A stretch of 64,000 nucleotides of DNA from an uncultured Pelosinus sp. (GCA_900550105.1 URQW01000001.1:186001-250000); one strand, 5' to 3'; shown: positions 1-11,476, numbered from the stretch's first letter. Numbers and translations: made by a program. The notes: a model not told the origin generated them from the letters alone.

Positions 1-2513
1 ATGTCGGAGGGGACTTCGTCGGCAATGCTGGCTGCTAAAGACTCAATATCGACCAGAACAGGAAGGTCTGCTGAGAGAGAGTTTGTGGTGCTAGGGGCGA
101 TGACGATATCACCACTTTCATTAAGTTGAACGCTGCCGCTAGTGGCCAGCCGGTAACTTTGTTTACGCGGTGAAAACGATTCTAGCATTTCTGACAGATC
201 CTCCATTTGCACCGGTTTCGCCATATATTCGTCCATTCCTGCCGCCAGAAACCTTTCCCTGTCTCCGACAAGCGCATGGGCGGTAAGAGCCAGGATGGGT
301 ATATGCGCTTTTGTATCAGCCTCGGCTTCCCTTATCTTTTTCGTCGCCTCTATTCCATCCATTTCAGGCATTTGAATATCCATCAGAATGGCATCGTATT
401 TTTTCTTTCGCCAAAGTTCTAGCGCCACCACGCCATTTTCAGCTAAATCAACAGCGTGGCCTGCCGTTATTAACTGTCTTTGAATCACAATCCTGTTAAG
501 GGGATCATCCTCGACCAACAACAAATTCATTGGCGATTTGGCTGTGGCCGCATTCTTTTTTTTCTGTTGGCTATCCTGTAACTCCCTGCCAATCTGAAAC
601 GGAATTGTGAAGTAAAAAGTACTTCCCAGATCTTTCTCACTCTCTACCCACATCTTCCCGCCCATCATTTCAACGAGTTGCTTGGAAATAACCAGGCCCA
701 ATCCGGTTCCGCCGTAGCGTCTGGTAGTAGATCCATCCACCTGGCTGAAAGTCTTAAACAACTTGTCCATCTCATGCGGCGCAATCCCAATACCCGTATC
801 CCTGACGACAAAAACGATTTCGACTGATCCCTTTCCCGCCTCGCTGGCTTTAATGGCCAAAGCTACTCCGCCATGTTCAGTGAATTTTATCGCATTGTCG
901 ATCAAATTGTTTAGTACTTGGCGCAGCCTGTTAGAATCGCCGCTCAAGATCTCTGGAATAGCGGTCGAAAAAGTGTAGTCCAGGTCAAGCCCCTTTCTCT
1001 TAGCTCGATGCGAGTGGGCTTTGATCACCTCATCCAACAGCGTTCTCAGCTTGAAATTATGGCTCTGCAACAAAAGTTTTCCTGCCTCCATTTTGGAGAA
1101 ATCAAGAATATCGTTAATAATGCCTAATAAGGATCGAGCGCAAGACTTGGCTGTCGCCAGATTCTCCTTCTGCTCGGTATTTAGCCCCGTCAAGAGTGTT
1201 AAATCAATCATACCCATGATTCCATTGATGGGAGTCCTGATTTCATGGCTCATATTGGCGAGAAACTCGCTTTTGGCCTTATTGACCGCCTCGGCTTTAT
1301 CCCTGGCTCCCTTGAGCTGTTCTTCAGCGATTTTCCTGTCGGTAATGTCAATCCCCATACCGATATACCCTTCGGCAATACCGGTCATATTGGAGTACAA
1401 CTTATGAACACAATACAGCCAGCGATATTGCCCGCTCAAGTCCAATACTCGAATCTCGCCTTCAAACAAGCCTTTCTCATTAATTCTGCTGTAATTTGGA
1501 TCAAAGCATTTTCTTCGATCTTCAGGATGAACCCGCTCTAGCCAACCATGCCCTGCCGCTTGACTAATAGTCTGACCGGTCAAAGTCTGCCATGTTTCGT
1601 TGATGGATTCCATTTCACCTGTTATATTGATTCTCCAGATAATTGTTGGGAAGCTTTCGAAAATACGCAGGTAATAATCCCTGGTTTTGATGATGGAACT
1701 TTCCTTCTGTTTTTGGTCGGTAATATCAACAAGAGCAACCATTACCATGGGTTTCCCATCAACAACGATCGGAGATGCACTAGCTCGAAACCAGAACAGC
1801 ACCTCTCTACCATTATGCACAATTGTTTTGCTGCACTCAATGCCGGATACTGCCAAACCTTCAAAAGCCAGCGACACAGCCCGCTGAAATTCGCAGTACT
1901 GGCATGAGTCGCTATAGCCGCAACCTTTTTCCTTCTCCAGACTATTTCTGCAGCAAAAGGCGTCGCCGAAAGTACGTCCGATAACCTCGCCAAGATTCCT
2001 GCCCAGAAGTTTAAGGGCAGCGCCATTGATCTGCCTTATCGCTCTAGACTCATCAACAATATACATTCCCACTGGAGCGGAATTGAGTATTGTCCGTAGA
2101 TTGTTTTTTTCATTCTCGATTGTTTTCTCCATCACCTTGTAGCGGGAGATATCGCGGAAAACGACCACCACGCCAGAAAAATACTTGCCTTGAGGACCGA
2201 TAGGCGCACAACTTGCCGACAAGTATTTCATCGCCCCATCCTTGGTAATCAGAACGGTCTGATCGTGAAGACCGGTGGCAAGGCCGCTTTGCCGAACCTC
2301 GGCGACAGGACTAGCCAGTCGCTTCTTGGTTTGGGCATGATATAAATTGAATACAACATCGAAGGGCTGCCCATGCGCTTTGGCGCTTTCCCAACCGGTA
2401 ATCCGCTCGGCAGCCTCATTCATAAATATGATTTTCTCCGCCGAGTCGACGGCGATGACTCCATCTCCGATGGAAGTCAATAACTGAGCCATCAATCGTT
2501 TATCCATCATCAT
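1..2513 (-). CDS. Multi-PAS hybrid sensor histidine kinase, 3' end beyond window
   Basis: The minus-strand frame stays open from an ATG triplet at 2513-2505 to the window edge (837 codons), so the C-terminus is missing. Translation shows three PAS/PAC modules (about residues 1-120, 125-250, 250-385; the second has a Cys-rich insert with C-x-Y-C spacing), a HisKA H-box SHEIRTP with the phospho-acceptor His near residue 423, an ATPase domain with DTGIGI and GGTGLGL boxes, and a receiver domain with the phospho-Asp near residue 712 (MDIQMPEMDG). No membrane segment is visible, so it is probably cytoplasmic. It is the last visible gene of the chemosensory operon, 36 bases after cheB, and may feed into or be tuned by that array. 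An HPt domain could follow beyond the edge. The ligand is unknown. Confidence 0.9.
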   Translation of the reverse strand, partial: MMMDKRLMAQLLTSIGDGVIAVDSAEKIIFMNEAAERITGWESAKAHGQPFDVVFNLYHAQTKKRLASPVAEVRQSGLATGLHDQTVLITKDGAMKYLSASCAPIGPQGKYFSGVVVVFRDISRYKVMEKTIENEKNNLRTILNSAPVGMYIVDESRAIRQINGAALKLLGRNLGEVIGRTFGDAFCCRNSLEKEKGCGYSDSCQYCEFQRAVSLAFEGLAVSGIECSKTIVHNGREVLFWFRASASPIVVDGKPMVMVALVDITDQKQKESSIIKTRDYYLRIFESFPTIIWRINITGEMESINETWQTLTGQTISQAAGHGWLERVHPEDRRKCFDPNYSRINEKGLFEGEIRVLDLSGQYRWLYCVHKLYSNMTGIAEGYIGMGIDITDRKIAEEQLKGARDKAEAVNKAKSEFLANMSHEIRTPINGIMGMIDLTLLTGLNTEQKENLATAKSCARSLLGIINDILDFSKMEAGKLLLQSHNFKLRTLLDEVIKAHSHRAKRKGLDLDYTFSTAIPEILSGDSNRLRQVLNNLIDNAIKFTEHGGVALAIKASEAGKGSVEIVFVVRDTGIGIAPHEMDKLFKTFSQVDGSTTRRYGGTGLGLVISKQLVEMMGGKMWVESEKDLGSTFYFTIPFQIGRELQDSQQKKKNAATAKSPMNLLLVEDDPLNRIVIQRQLITAGHAVDLAENGVVALELWRKKKYDAILMDIQMPEMDGIEATKKIREAEADTKAHIPILALTAHALVGDRERFLAAGMDEYMAKPVQMEDLSEMLESFSPRKQSYRLATSGSVQLNESGDIVIAPSTTNSLSADLPVLVDIESLAASIADEVPSD

Positions 2514-2549
2514 CACCTGCACTAAAGCTTTAAGCCTTCGTCGCCTCTT

Positions 2550-3587
2550 TTACCGTCTATTAATTGCTGAGCAAATAAGCCGCGGAATATTGGCTAGCGG
2601 CGCTTGTCTCTCCACAGCTCCTATCTCATAGGCAACTTTAGGCATTCCATAAACAATGCAAGATTGTTGATCCTGTCCGAAGGTAATCGCACCTGCTTGC
2701 TTCATTTTTAATAATCCCTTGGCCCCATCGTAACCCATACCAGTCAAAATAACGCCAAGTCCCGCCGATCCGGCTTTGTCCGCCACCGAATTGAACAGAA
2801 CATCTACTGACGGGCAATGTCCATTTACATTATCGCCCTTAAAAACTTCCACAACATATTTGCCGCCCTTGCGGTCAAGACGCATATGATAGCCGCCTGG
2901 CGCCAACAACGCTCTTCCTGGCACGACAGCATCGCCTGTTTGCGCTTCTTTTACTTCGATGCAGCAGGATCCGTTCAGTCGCTTAGCATACATGGCAGTA
3001 AAAACAGGCGGCATGTGTTGAACTATAACAATGCCAGGCACTTCCCGCGGCAAAGCCCGCAAAACTTCATAGATTGCCTCCGTACCGCCTGTAGATGCGC
3101 CGATAGCGATGATTCTTTCGCGGCCGCCCCGCTCAACACCGCCGGAGACAGGCAGATCGCCACCGAGTTCCCTTTTCGGCTGTTCGACCTTAGCGGTCGA
3201 TGCAATCTTGATCTTAATAATCAACTCACGAACGAATACTTCCTGATTAAATGACTTTGTATCCGGCTTCGTAACAAAATCCACAGCCCCCGCATTAAGT
3301 GCATCAAAGATATTCTCGCTGGTCGCACTGACAACAACCACCGGAATAGGATACTGCGGTATGAGCTTACGCAAGAATTCAATACCGCTCATCCGTGGCA
3401 TCTCAACATCCAGAGTCATCACATCAGGCTGAAACTCAAGTATTTTATCTCTAGCCATATAGGGGTCGGACGCGGTCGCCACGACTTCAATAAATGGATC
3501 GGAGGCTATTTTCCTGGCCAAAGTTTCCCGAAATACAATGGAATCGTCAACCACTAGCACCCTGATCCGTCTTTTAGCAGTGCTCAT
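2550..3587 (-). CDS. cheB: Chemotaxis protein-glutamate methylesterase/deamidase CheB
   Basis: 345 residues, the usual CheB length. The N-terminal receiver domain has the acidic pair VDD and phospho-Asp at D60 (TLDVEMPRMSG). The C-terminal esterase carries the Ser-His-Asp triad: S165 in GASTGGTE, H191 in QHMPP and D287 in MGYDGAKG. It removes methyl groups from, and deamidates, receptor glutamyl sites, working against CheR, and is activated by CheA phosphorylation. It starts 3 bases after the cheR stop, so the two are certainly co-transcribed and likely translationally coupled. All of the adaptation enzymes lie downstream of the receptors in one operon. Confidence 0.97.
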   Translation of the reverse strand: MSTAKRRIRVLVVDDSIVFRETLARKIASDPFIEVVATASDPYMARDKILEFQPDVMTLDVEMPRMSGIEFLRKLIPQYPIPVVVVSATSENIFDALNAGAVDFVTKPDTKSFNQEVFVRELIIKIKIASTAKVEQPKRELGGDLPVSGGVERGGRERIIAIGASTGGTEAIYEVLRALPREVPGIVIVQHMPPVFTAMYAKRLNGSCCIEVKEAQTGDAVVPGRALLAPGGYHMRLDRKGGKYVVEVFKGDNVNGHCPSVDVLFNSVADKAGSAGLGVILTGMGYDGAKGLLKMKQAGAITFGQDQQSCIVYGMPKVAYEIGAVERQAPLANIPRLICSAINRR

Positions 3588-3590
3588 ATT

Positions 3591-4406
3591 TTATTCCTTT
3601 CTGTAGACGGCAGGGGCTATAAATTCGTACTTGCTCTCCTGGCGGTTGACGGATTCGGAATGGCCAATAAACAAATATCCTCCTGGTTCCGTATGCTCGT
3701 AAAACCGATTGATAAGATCCCGTCTTGTCTTAGCGTCAAAATAAATCATAACATTGCGACAAAAAATGATATGAAACTTCTTTTTGAAGGGAAATACTTC
3801 ATTCATAAGATTGAACCGGCGGAATATGACTTCCTGCCGGATCTTCTCATTGATAACACATGACTCATCATCTATATTACGAAAATATTTCTTCTGCCAG
3901 TTGCCTGACAGAGTATCCATCTGACTTCTGGGATATACCCCCTGACCAGCCTTTTCCAAGACGGCGGTCGATATGTCGGTAGCCAAAATTTTCGTGTCCC
4001 AACGCCACTTTTCAGCGCCAAAGTAGGTGTCAATAACCATAGCTAGAGTATACGGTTCTTCTCCTGTTGAACAACCCGCACTCCACAGACGGAGGTCTTT
4101 GGTTTGACCCTCCGTCTTGGCGAAATGGGGAAGTACTGTTTGCTCTAAAAACTCGAAGTGTTTCGGTTCCCGCAAGAAATAAGTATGGTTAGTTGTCAGT
4201 TTGTTGACCAGGGTGATCCCCATCTTACCACTCGAATCACGGACCACATGCTGAAAGTACTCAGAAAAGCTATCAAAACCGCTCTGGGTGATATAATTGT
4301 GCAATCGGCCCACTACCAGGGTCCGCTTTTGTGACAGATTAATGCCGTAATTTTTCTTAATAAATTGGACAAGATCATTAAATTCCTGTGTAGTTATTTG
4401 TTCCAT
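3591..4406 (-). CDS. cheR: Chemotaxis protein methyltransferase CheR
   Basis: 271 residues, full length for CheR. The N-terminal helical domain (about 1-80) is followed by a Rossmann SAM-binding domain with the typical LWSAGCSTGEEPYTLAM signature and FCRNVMIYFD near the C-terminal part. It methylates receptor glutamates using S-adenosylmethionine, setting adaptation with the adjacent CheB. The gene begins 14 bases after the stop of a receptor gene. The three receptors of this operon end in a shared hydrophilic linker and aromatic tail, which could be the docking peptide for this enzyme (inference). Confidence 0.97.
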   Translation of the reverse strand: MEQITTQEFNDLVQFIKKNYGINLSQKRTLVVGRLHNYITQSGFDSFSEYFQHVVRDSSGKMGITLVNKLTTNHTYFLREPKHFEFLEQTVLPHFAKTEGQTKDLRLWSAGCSTGEEPYTLAMVIDTYFGAEKWRWDTKILATDISTAVLEKAGQGVYPRSQMDTLSGNWQKKYFRNIDDESCVINEKIRQEVIFRRFNLMNEVFPFKKKFHIIFCRNVMIYFDAKTRRDLINRFYEHTEPGGYLFIGHSESVNRQESKYEFIAPAVYRKE

Positions 4407-4420
4407 CAGTCATCCGCCAC

Positions 4421-6277
4421 CTAGTACTTTCCGAATTCGCTGTCATCCAGCACAATTTTCCCATTAGCCTGAGCCAGGGTTAACCCTCGTATTCCGTTCC
4501 CATTTTCGGTCTTGGCCTGATTTGCTCTCGTCTTTTCCATCACCATTTCAATCGCCCGTAAAACCTCGTCACTCATACCTTCGCCGCCGCTTACTAGGCG
4601 ATGGGTTCGCTTGAGCTTGAATTTACGCACATTTTCTCTTAGTACTTCGGCCTGGCCGGACAATTCCTCGCTGGCTGAAGCGCTTTCCTCCGCTGTGGAA
4701 GAATTGGTCTGTACAACCTGAGATACCTGGTTGATGGCTTGATTCACCTGCGAAATAGCTGTAGCCTGCTCATTAGATGCGGCGGCAATGTCACCGACAA
4801 GGACAGCCGCTTTTGTGATGCCATCAACAATGGAATCCAGCGCTTCTGCAGTATGATCAGCAATTTTGCTGCCTGCCTCGACTTTTTTGATGGATCCCTC
4901 AATCATCGCGGTGGTTTCCTTGGCCGCGTTAGCGCTACGGGCGGCAAGGTTCCTTACTTCTTCGGCCACAACGGCAAAACCTTTGCCATGCTGTCCAGCC
5001 CGAGCGGCCTCCACTGCTGCGTTGAGAGCAAGAATATTTGTTTGAAAGGCGATCTCGTCAATCACTTTGATGATTTTGGAAATATTAGCAGAAGAGTCAT
5101 TGATCTCGACCATGGCTTGAACCATCTCTCGCATCTGATCATTGCCTTCTTGGGCCTTGTCCTTGGCTGCAGTAGCCAGTTCATTGGCCTGGTTAGCATT
5201 AATAGCATTCTCCCTTGTCTGGGCGGCCACCTGCTCCATGGAGGCAGTAATCTCTTCGATGGAACTAGCCTGCTCGGTAGAACCTTGAGACAGCGCCTCA
5301 CCAGAAGCGGCAATTTGCTGGGAACCTGCGGCTACCTGTTCGGATGCCGTCTGGATTGTATTGAGCACTTCGTTCGTTTTTTCGACCATCTCGCTAAGCT
5401 TCTGGCCCAGAAGGTCTTGTTCCGACCTCACCTTGACATCTACCGTAAGATCGCCAGCGGCGATCCGTTCCACGGCCAGCGCCTGCTCCCGAATGCTTTC
5501 GACCATTTTTTCAAAAGACTGCACCAAAGCTCCGATCTCATCTTTGCTAGTAGCAGTCACGCTAACGTTGACATCGCCAAGCGCCAGCTTATTCGCTGCT
5601 GCCATAAGGTTCTTCACCGGATTACTAATGATCCGGGCAATGAATATACCTAGACCGATACCCGCCAGCATTGCAGCAAGGACAACAATAATCATAATAG
5701 TGATCGTCCTATTAGCGTCTTGCCTATTCTTTGCTGCTTTTTCTTTGGCCAACTCGACTTTGCTATCCGTCAGCTTATCAAGTGTGTCCCGAAAAAGATC
5801 AGCATACCGGGCGCCCTCAGTCGCCATCAATTGATTGGCTTGGTCATATTGGCCATTCTGAATGATCCCAAACAGCTTTTTAGTATACGCTTCATATCCG
5901 GGAATGGCGGTCTCAATCGTCTTGTGTAGTCGCCCACCTTCATCGCTGACTAGGGTTCTGGCCACCTTGGCTGTCTCCCCCTTCATCTCAGCGATGCGCT
6001 CCCCCGCCTTTTTTATATTATCCGCCTGATGGCTAGGTTCTCTATCCAGTACCACATCTCTTATATTCACGCGGCTTCTTTGATAAGCCTCTTTTACATT
6101 CGCTATTTCCTCCAGTGGCACCGTATAATTTTCAAAAAGACTCGTATCTTCTTCAGCCAGTTTATAAAGATTGATTACGCCAACCGCCCCAACAATGCCA
6201 GCCATAACGGCAACAACAACGAAAGCGATAATAAGTTTTGTCCCAATTTTCTTGTCGTAAAACCATTGCATATTCAT
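4421..6277 (-). CDS. Methyl-accepting chemotaxis protein with four-helix-bundle sensor
   Basis: 618 residues. TM1 lies at about residues 13-35, a periplasmic/extracellular four-helix-bundle (4HB_MCP-like) domain follows to about 190, then TM2, HAMP (about 214-266) and the long methyl-accepting coiled coil. The signalling tip [22 protein letters not shown] is intact. The last residues read [12 protein letters not shown], a tail shared with the next two receptors. The start ATG at 6277 follows a strong GGGGAGGG site. It is nearly identical in the signalling half to the neighbours at 6839 and 8602, showing tandem duplication, while the sensor halves differ. The ligand is unknown. Confidence 0.95.
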   Translation of the reverse strand: MNMQWFYDKKIGTKLIIAFVVVAVMAGIVGAVGVINLYKLAEEDTSLFENYTVPLEEIANVKEAYQRSRVNIRDVVLDREPSHQADNIKKAGERIAEMKGETAKVARTLVSDEGGRLHKTIETAIPGYEAYTKKLFGIIQNGQYDQANQLMATEGARYADLFRDTLDKLTDSKVELAKEKAAKNRQDANRTITIMIIVVLAAMLAGIGLGIFIARIISNPVKNLMAAANKLALGDVNVSVTATSKDEIGALVQSFEKMVESIREQALAVERIAAGDLTVDVKVRSEQDLLGQKLSEMVEKTNEVLNTIQTASEQVAAGSQQIAASGEALSQGSTEQASSIEEITASMEQVAAQTRENAINANQANELATAAKDKAQEGNDQMREMVQAMVEINDSSANISKIIKVIDEIAFQTNILALNAAVEAARAGQHGKGFAVVAEEVRNLAARSANAAKETTAMIEGSIKKVEAGSKIADHTAEALDSIVDGITKAAVLVGDIAAASNEQATAISQVNQAINQVSQVVQTNSSTAEESASASEELSGQAEVLRENVRKFKLKRTHRLVSGGEGMSDEVLRAIEMVMEKTRANQAKTENGNGIRGLTLAQANGKIVLDDSEFGKY

Positions 6278-6286
6278 CGCCCTCCC

Positions 6287-6784
6287 CTATATATCTTTCA
6301 AGTCACTTAGGTTGTTTACCTCATCAGCGGTCAGAATACGGTCACAATCAAGAATCAGTTTGGCGGCATCGCCCACCTTGCCGATGGCCTTGATAAACCG
6401 CTGCTGATAGCCATTGTTCAGTTGCGGCGGCGGTACAATATCCGCTTCAGCGATATTTAGGACCTCGGCCACCGTGTCGACAAGCAAGCCTACGGCAATT
6501 CCTTTGATATCCACTATAATCACGCAAGTTCGGTCATTAATTTCGACAGAAGATTTTTTAAACCGCAATCGCATGTCGATAACCGGGATGATGTTCCCCC
6601 TGAGGTTGATGATCCCCTTGGCATAATCCGGCAGATCAGGCAGTCCAGTGATGGTCTGCATGCCGACAATCTCTGTGACATACTGAATCTCGATGCCATA
6701 GGCCTCAGCGCCCAAGGAAAAAGTAAGATATTTGTCTTTCTGGGTATCTTCCGCTTCCAGCTCTGCTGCAAATTCTTCAGTCAT
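6287..6784 (-). CDS. cheW: CheW coupling protein (first of two)
   Basis: 165 residues with the CheW beta-barrel fold. It shows the conserved segments YLTFSLGAEAYGIEI, KGIINLRGNIIPVIDMR and GLLVDTVAEVLNI. It couples receptors to the CheA kinase. The start ATG is preceded by GGGAGGGG. It is flanked on both sides by receptor genes and is a paralogue of the second CheW in this operon at 10912; having two copies suggests either dosage or pairing with different receptors. An acidic N-terminal extension of about 15 residues is present in both. Confidence 0.96.
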   Translation of the reverse strand: MTEEFAAELEAEDTQKDKYLTFSLGAEAYGIEIQYVTEIVGMQTITGLPDLPDYAKGIINLRGNIIPVIDMRLRFKKSSVEINDRTCVIIVDIKGIAVGLLVDTVAEVLNIAEADIVPPPQLNNGYQQRFIKAIGKVGDAAKLILDCDRILTADEVNNLSDLKDI

Positions 6785-6838
6785 GACTTTTCCCCTCCCA
6801 AGCGTTTTAACGCATCAACACACTCCGGCATCCATTTG

Positions 6839-8551
6839 TTAATACTTACCAAATTCGTTGTCATCTAAAACGATTCTGGCTTTTGTCTGAGCCAGCGTAG
6901 GTTCAGACTTAGACTGTTTTTGCCGCTTTTTATCCATCATGTCCTCTAGCGCCCGCAATACGTCAGGGTTCAAGCCATCATCCCCTAGTGAATTAAAGCC
7001 TGTGGACTTGAGTTTAAATTTAGCGACATTGTCTTTCATCATCTCAGCCTGACCGGCCAATTCCTCACTAGCAGATGCGCTTTCCTCTGCTGTGGCCGAG
7101 TTGGTCTGCACCACTTGAGAGACTTGGGCAATCGCCTGATTTACCTGGGATATGGCTGTAGCCTGTTCATTGGAAGCGGCGGCGATATCACTGACTAGCG
7201 TGGCGGCTTTCGCTACCCCGTCTACGATACCATTCAAAGCTTCTGCCGTTTCATTGGCAATTTTTGTACCGGCATCTACCTTTTTAATGGAGCCTTCAAT
7301 CATGGCTGTTGTTTCCTTGGCGGCATTGGCGCTGCGGGCGGCGAGATTGCGAACCTCCTCGGCGACCACCGCGAAGCCTTTGCCGTGCTGTCCCGCCCGG
7401 GCGGCTTCCACCGCAGCATTGAGAGCCAGGATATTGGTCTGGAAAGCAATCTCGTCGATAACTTTGATGATCTTGTTAATATTAGTCGAGGATTCATTGA
7501 TCTCAGCCATGGCTTGGACCATTTCCTTCATTTGATGATTCCCCTGGATCGCGTTGTCTTTGGCGACAGTGGCCAATTCATTGGCCTGACTAGCATTCAT
7601 GGCGTTCTCTTTCGTCTGAACCGCCACCTGCTCCATCGATGCCGTAATTTCTTCAATAGAACTGGCCTGCTCGGTCGATCCCTGCGAGAGTGCCTCGCCC
7701 GAGGCGGCAATCTGCTGAGCGCCTGCAGCCACTTGCTCCGCAGCCGAATTAATATTAAACATCGTCTTGTTTACATTGTTGGCCATCACATTGAAAGCCT
7801 GGGACAATTCACCGATTTCATCCTTGGTCTTGACCTCCACCTCGACGTTCAAATCCCCCTCGGCAATCTTATCGGCTACCTGAAGCAGCTTGTTCACTGG
7901 CCGAGAAATCGCCCGAGCTATGTAGATACCGAGCACCATCGCCAAGGTAATTCCAGCGATAACGAAAGCAATCATTATGGTGATAGCTGCGTTAGCGTCT
8001 TGCTTATTTTTAGCCGCTTTTTGCTGGGCTTGCTGAATTTTCAGCTCGGTAATTTTACCGAGCGAGTCTCGGAAAGTATCAGCATAGCGGATCCCCTCGG
8101 TCGCCATCAGCTGACTGACCTGCTCGTACTGACCCGACTGAATCAAACTAATGAGTCTCTTACTATATGCCTCGTATTCGGGAACAGCAGTTGCTATTGT
8201 TTTGTAAAGCTTCTTGTCTTCCTCGCTGCTCATGGCATTGGCCAGCCTGGCTGTCGCCCCCTTCATTTCGGCGATGCGTTCGGCCGTTTTCTTTACGTTT
8301 TCCGCCTGGTGGGCGGGGTCCCTATCTAACACTAGATCCCTTATATTGATGCGGCTTCTTTGATAGGCATCGGACATACTCCCGATTAGCTCGATTGGCA
8401 CAGTATAATTCTCGAACAGACTGGTATCTTCCTCAGCCAATCTATAAAGATTATTTATGCCGACCGCCCCGACGACGCCAGCTACTAGGGCTACGCCGAG
8501 AAAAGCGACAATCAGCTTTTTAGCGATTTTGAGATTCTGAAACCAATTCAT
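6839..8551 (-). CDS. Methyl-accepting chemotaxis protein with four-helix-bundle sensor
   Basis: 570 residues: TM1 (about 13-35), four-helix-bundle sensor to about 190, TM2 (about 192-213), HAMP (about 214-268) and methyl-accepting domain with an intact [21 protein letters not shown] hairpin. The C-terminus reads [13 protein letters not shown], the cluster-specific tail. The sensor half is closely related to that of the receptor at 4421 (for example the shared [18 protein letters not shown] stretch), so these two are recent duplicates; a roughly 45-residue spacer after HAMP is missing here relative to 4421. It is co-directional with its neighbours. Confidence 0.95.
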   Translation of the reverse strand: MNWFQNLKIAKKLIVAFLGVALVAGVVGAVGINNLYRLAEEDTSLFENYTVPIELIGSMSDAYQRSRINIRDLVLDRDPAHQAENVKKTAERIAEMKGATARLANAMSSEEDKKLYKTIATAVPEYEAYSKRLISLIQSGQYEQVSQLMATEGIRYADTFRDSLGKITELKIQQAQQKAAKNKQDANAAITIMIAFVIAGITLAMVLGIYIARAISRPVNKLLQVADKIAEGDLNVEVEVKTKDEIGELSQAFNVMANNVNKTMFNINSAAEQVAAGAQQIAASGEALSQGSTEQASSIEEITASMEQVAVQTKENAMNASQANELATVAKDNAIQGNHQMKEMVQAMAEINESSTNINKIIKVIDEIAFQTNILALNAAVEAARAGQHGKGFAVVAEEVRNLAARSANAAKETTAMIEGSIKKVDAGTKIANETAEALNGIVDGVAKAATLVSDIAAASNEQATAISQVNQAIAQVSQVVQTNSATAEESASASEELAGQAEMMKDNVAKFKLKSTGFNSLGDDGLNPDVLRALEDMMDKKRQKQSKSEPTLAQTKARIVLDDNEFGKY

Positions 8552-8601
8552 TCGTTATTCGTCTCCCTTCAACGTTAGCCTCATTGTTCTGACCCCACCT
8601 A

Positions 8602-10854
8602 CTAGTACTTACCGAATTCGCTGTCGTCAAGGATGATTTTCCCCTTTGCCGCCAACTCAGGCTCGTATTTACCGATCCGTTCCCCTTGCCTGTGACTTTC
8701 TTTTTTATTCCTCATCATCGTTTCAATGGTCCGCAACATATCCGTATTCAAATTTCCCATATCTGAAAATCTTGCGAAAGACTGCTTTAAAGTAAACTTA
8801 GCTATATTCTTTTTCAGCAGATCAGCCTGGCTTGCCAGTTCTTCGCTGGCCGAGGCGCTTTCCTCGGCCGTGGCTGAATTGGTCTGCACCACTTGGGAAA
8901 CTTGGGTGATCGCCTGATTGATCTGGGCAATCGCCGTAGCCTGTTCGTTTGAAGCTGCCGCAATATCGCCAACCAGCGTGGCCGCTTTTGCCACCCCATC
9001 CACGATGCCATTAAGGGCTTCAGCCGTTTCATTGGCAATCGTTGTTCCGATATCGACTTTTTTGATCGAGCCTTCGATCATTGCAGTCGTTTCCTTAGCG
9101 GCATTGGCGCTGCGAGCAGCCAGATTCCGAACTTCCTCCGCCACCACGGCGAAGCCTTTGCCGTGCTGACCGGCCCTAGCGGCTTCAACAGCAGCGTTGA
9201 GCGCCAGTATATTGGTCTGGAAAGCAATCTCTTCTATTACTTTGATGATTTTAGAAATACTGGCGGAAGATTCATTGATCTCGGCCATGGCGTGAACCAT
9301 TTCTTGCATTTGTCGATTTCCTTGAACCGCATTATCTTTAGCGACAGTGGCCAGTTCGTTGGCCTCACTAGCGTTCATCGCATTTTCTTTCGTTTGGGCG
9401 GCAACTTGCTCCATGGAAACCGTGATTTCTTCGATCGAGCTAGCTTGCTCAGTAGACCCTTGCGATAAAACCTCGCCGGATTCAGCAATCTGTTGGGCTC
9501 CCGAAGCCACTTGTTCCGAGGCTTCATTAATATTTCCCAGAATTTCATTTAGGGAGATGATAATTTGGTTGAGCGCATTTTTGATTTCGACAAAATCGCC
9601 CCGATAATCTCTGGTAATATCGACATTCATATTGCCCCTGGCCATTTCGCTCAAAACTTGTGATATTTCACTTATATAGCCCAGAAGAGAGTCGATCGTG
9701 CCGTTGAGAGCATCCTTGATAATGGTATAATCTCCTTTATAATCGCCCTTAACGGCGACATGGAGATTGCCGACTGACATTTCCTTCAAAACTTCCGTCG
9801 TTTCCTGGAGCGGCCTAACAATAGCGTCTAGGGTAGAATTAATCCCCTCGACTATTTTCCGGAACTCACCGCCATGTTTTGCCGCGTCGGCCCGGGTTGC
9901 CAGTTGGCCTGCCACTGCTGCCGTAGCCAGCATATTGACATCTGTAACCATCTGATTAATATTATTAATGCATTTATGTAAGTTTTTTCCTAACAGATCA
10001 TTCTCCGATTTTATTTTTACCTGAGCGGTCATATCGCCAGCAGCGATCTTCTCGGCGACAAGCGCCTGCTCGTGAATGCTTTCGATCATTCTGGCAAAAG
10101 AGTGCATCAGAGTTCCTATTTCGTCTTTTGATGTGGCAGTAACAGTAACATTCACATCGCCTACGGCAAGCTTATCCGCCGCCTCGACTAACTTGCCAAT
10201 CGGCCTGCTGATAATACGCGATATCATCAGTCCCAGGAATATCGCCAGAGCAATCGCGATCGCTATAATTACGGCAACAGCGATTGTGTCCTTGTCAGCG
10301 GTTTCCTGGTTGGCTTCGGCCTTTTGCTTGGCTAGTGTAATCTTGAGGGTCTGAAGTCCACTCAAGCCTTCATCCATCGCTTTATTAATCCTAGGTCCGT
10401 CAGCTTCCATGAGTTGCGTTGCCGCATCCAATTGGTTCGCCTGAGCCAGAGCGATCAACTTGTCGAGATAAGCTTCATATTCACCGATAGCAGCCCGGAA
10501 CGCAGTGATTATCTTGCGGCCCTCGTCAGTATAAGTGGTTTGTTCGACGCTCTGCAGTAAAACTTTCAGTTTCTGCATGGCTTCTTTTATCTTAGCCGCA
10601 GATGCGCCTCGCTTGCTGGGGTCTTTCTCTAGCAGCATATTTCTAAACTCCACTCGGACAATCCAGTACTGCTCCGTCATATCCACTAGTTCCCCGACAG
10701 GCACCGTGAATTTTTCGTAAAGTACTTTGTCCTCCGCAGTGATATGGCGTAGATTATAGATACCAAAAAGTCCCACAAACCCGGTGATCAGGCTGACGAG
10801 AACGAAGCCGAGAATTAATTTTTTGCTGATATTCAGATCATTGTACCAAGACAT
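8602..10854 (-). CDS. Methyl-accepting chemotaxis protein with poly-HAMP stalk
   Basis: 750 residues, longer than its two paralogues. TM1, four-helix-bundle sensor and TM2 (about 192-213) are followed by a canonical HAMP and then a stretch (about residues 290-460) that reads as further HAMP-like repeats: segments such as [19 protein letters not shown] and [19 protein letters not shown] each have the G-x-L/M-x-V pattern of HAMP AS2. The signalling tip is intact and the protein ends [12 protein letters not shown]. Poly-HAMP stalks are known from soluble and membrane receptors and alter signal inversion. The start has a perfect AGGAGG site 8 bases upstream. Confidence 0.94.
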   Translation of the reverse strand: MSWYNDLNISKKLILGFVLVSLITGFVGLFGIYNLRHITAEDKVLYEKFTVPVGELVDMTEQYWIVRVEFRNMLLEKDPSKRGASAAKIKEAMQKLKVLLQSVEQTTYTDEGRKIITAFRAAIGEYEAYLDKLIALAQANQLDAATQLMEADGPRINKAMDEGLSGLQTLKITLAKQKAEANQETADKDTIAVAVIIAIAIALAIFLGLMISRIISRPIGKLVEAADKLAVGDVNVTVTATSKDEIGTLMHSFARMIESIHEQALVAEKIAAGDMTAQVKIKSENDLLGKNLHKCINNINQMVTDVNMLATAAVAGQLATRADAAKHGGEFRKIVEGINSTLDAIVRPLQETTEVLKEMSVGNLHVAVKGDYKGDYTIIKDALNGTIDSLLGYISEISQVLSEMARGNMNVDITRDYRGDFVEIKNALNQIIISLNEILGNINEASEQVASGAQQIAESGEVLSQGSTEQASSIEEITVSMEQVAAQTKENAMNASEANELATVAKDNAVQGNRQMQEMVHAMAEINESSASISKIIKVIEEIAFQTNILALNAAVEAARAGQHGKGFAVVAEEVRNLAARSANAAKETTAMIEGSIKKVDIGTTIANETAEALNGIVDGVAKAATLVGDIAAASNEQATAIAQINQAITQVSQVVQTNSATAEESASASEELASQADLLKKNIAKFTLKQSFARFSDMGNLNTDMLRTIETMMRNKKESHRQGERIGKYEPELAAKGKIILDDSEFGKY

Positions 10855-10911
10855 TTAGTACTCCTCCTACTTCATTGAGTTGACCTAAGACAATGTTTCG
10901 CTGCATCTTGA

Positions 10912-11400
10912 TTAGTCGATGTTCGGCATCGCATCATCGCCGAGCAATCTGTCACAATCCAGAATCAGTATCACTGCGCCGCCCACCTTACCGATCGCCT
11001 TGGTAAATCGTTGCTGATAACTCCCATGATTCAATTCCGGTGGTGGAACAATATCCGACTGGCCGATTGTCAATACTTCGGCGACAGTATCGACAATAAG
11101 GCCGACGGCAATCCCGCTGATATCAACTACGACAATGCATGTCCGATCATTATACTCCATCGCGGGTTTCTTAAACCGAAGCCGTACATCAATAACCGGA
11201 ATGATCTTTCCCCTGAGGTTGATAATGCCTTTTACGTATTCCGGCAAGTCCGGTACCTTAGTAATAGGCTGCAGTCCAATGATCTCCGTAACAAACTTGA
11301 TTTCCAAGCCATAAACTTCTGCCCCCATAGGAAATGTCAAAAATTTGTCCTTCTGGGTATCTTCCTCGCATTCTAACTCCATTTCCACTTTTTCGGACAC
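10912..11400 (-). CDS. cheW: CheW coupling protein (second of two)
   Basis: About 162 residues. It has the CheW core segments FLTFPMGAEVYGLEI, KGIINLRGKIIPVIDVR and GLIVDTVAEVLTI. An in-frame ATG exists at 11421, but I prefer the GTG at 11400 because GGGAGGAG lies exactly 7 bases before it, while the upstream ATG has no site. The first residues would then be VSEKVEMELE, matching the acidic N-terminus of the other CheW. It lies between cheA and the poly-HAMP receptor and links receptors to CheA in the array. Confidence 0.94.
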   Translation of the reverse strand: MSEKVEMELECEEDTQKDKFLTFPMGAEVYGLEIKFVTEIIGLQPITKVPDLPEYVKGIINLRGKIIPVIDVRLRFKKPAMEYNDRTCIVVVDISGIAVGLIVDTVAEVLTIGQSDIVPPPELNHGSYQQRFTKAIGKVGGAVILILDCDRLLGDDAMPNID

Positions 11401-11476
11401 AAGCACTCCTCCCATATTCATCCCATCACTTTTAACCGCTCTTGCTCGCCTTTTTAGCTAGTGCCAGATGATACCA

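Noticed and set aside
4739..5653. 304-codon plus-strand ORF opposite a receptor gene
   Set aside because: It is an antisense shadow of the conserved receptor coding sequence; the same happens at 7385-8329 opposite the paralogue, which shows it arises from the duplicated sequence.
4421..10854. Long DNA repeats among the three receptor genes
   Set aside because: Explained by tandem gene duplication of the signalling domains rather than a mobile element; flanks show no inverted ends.
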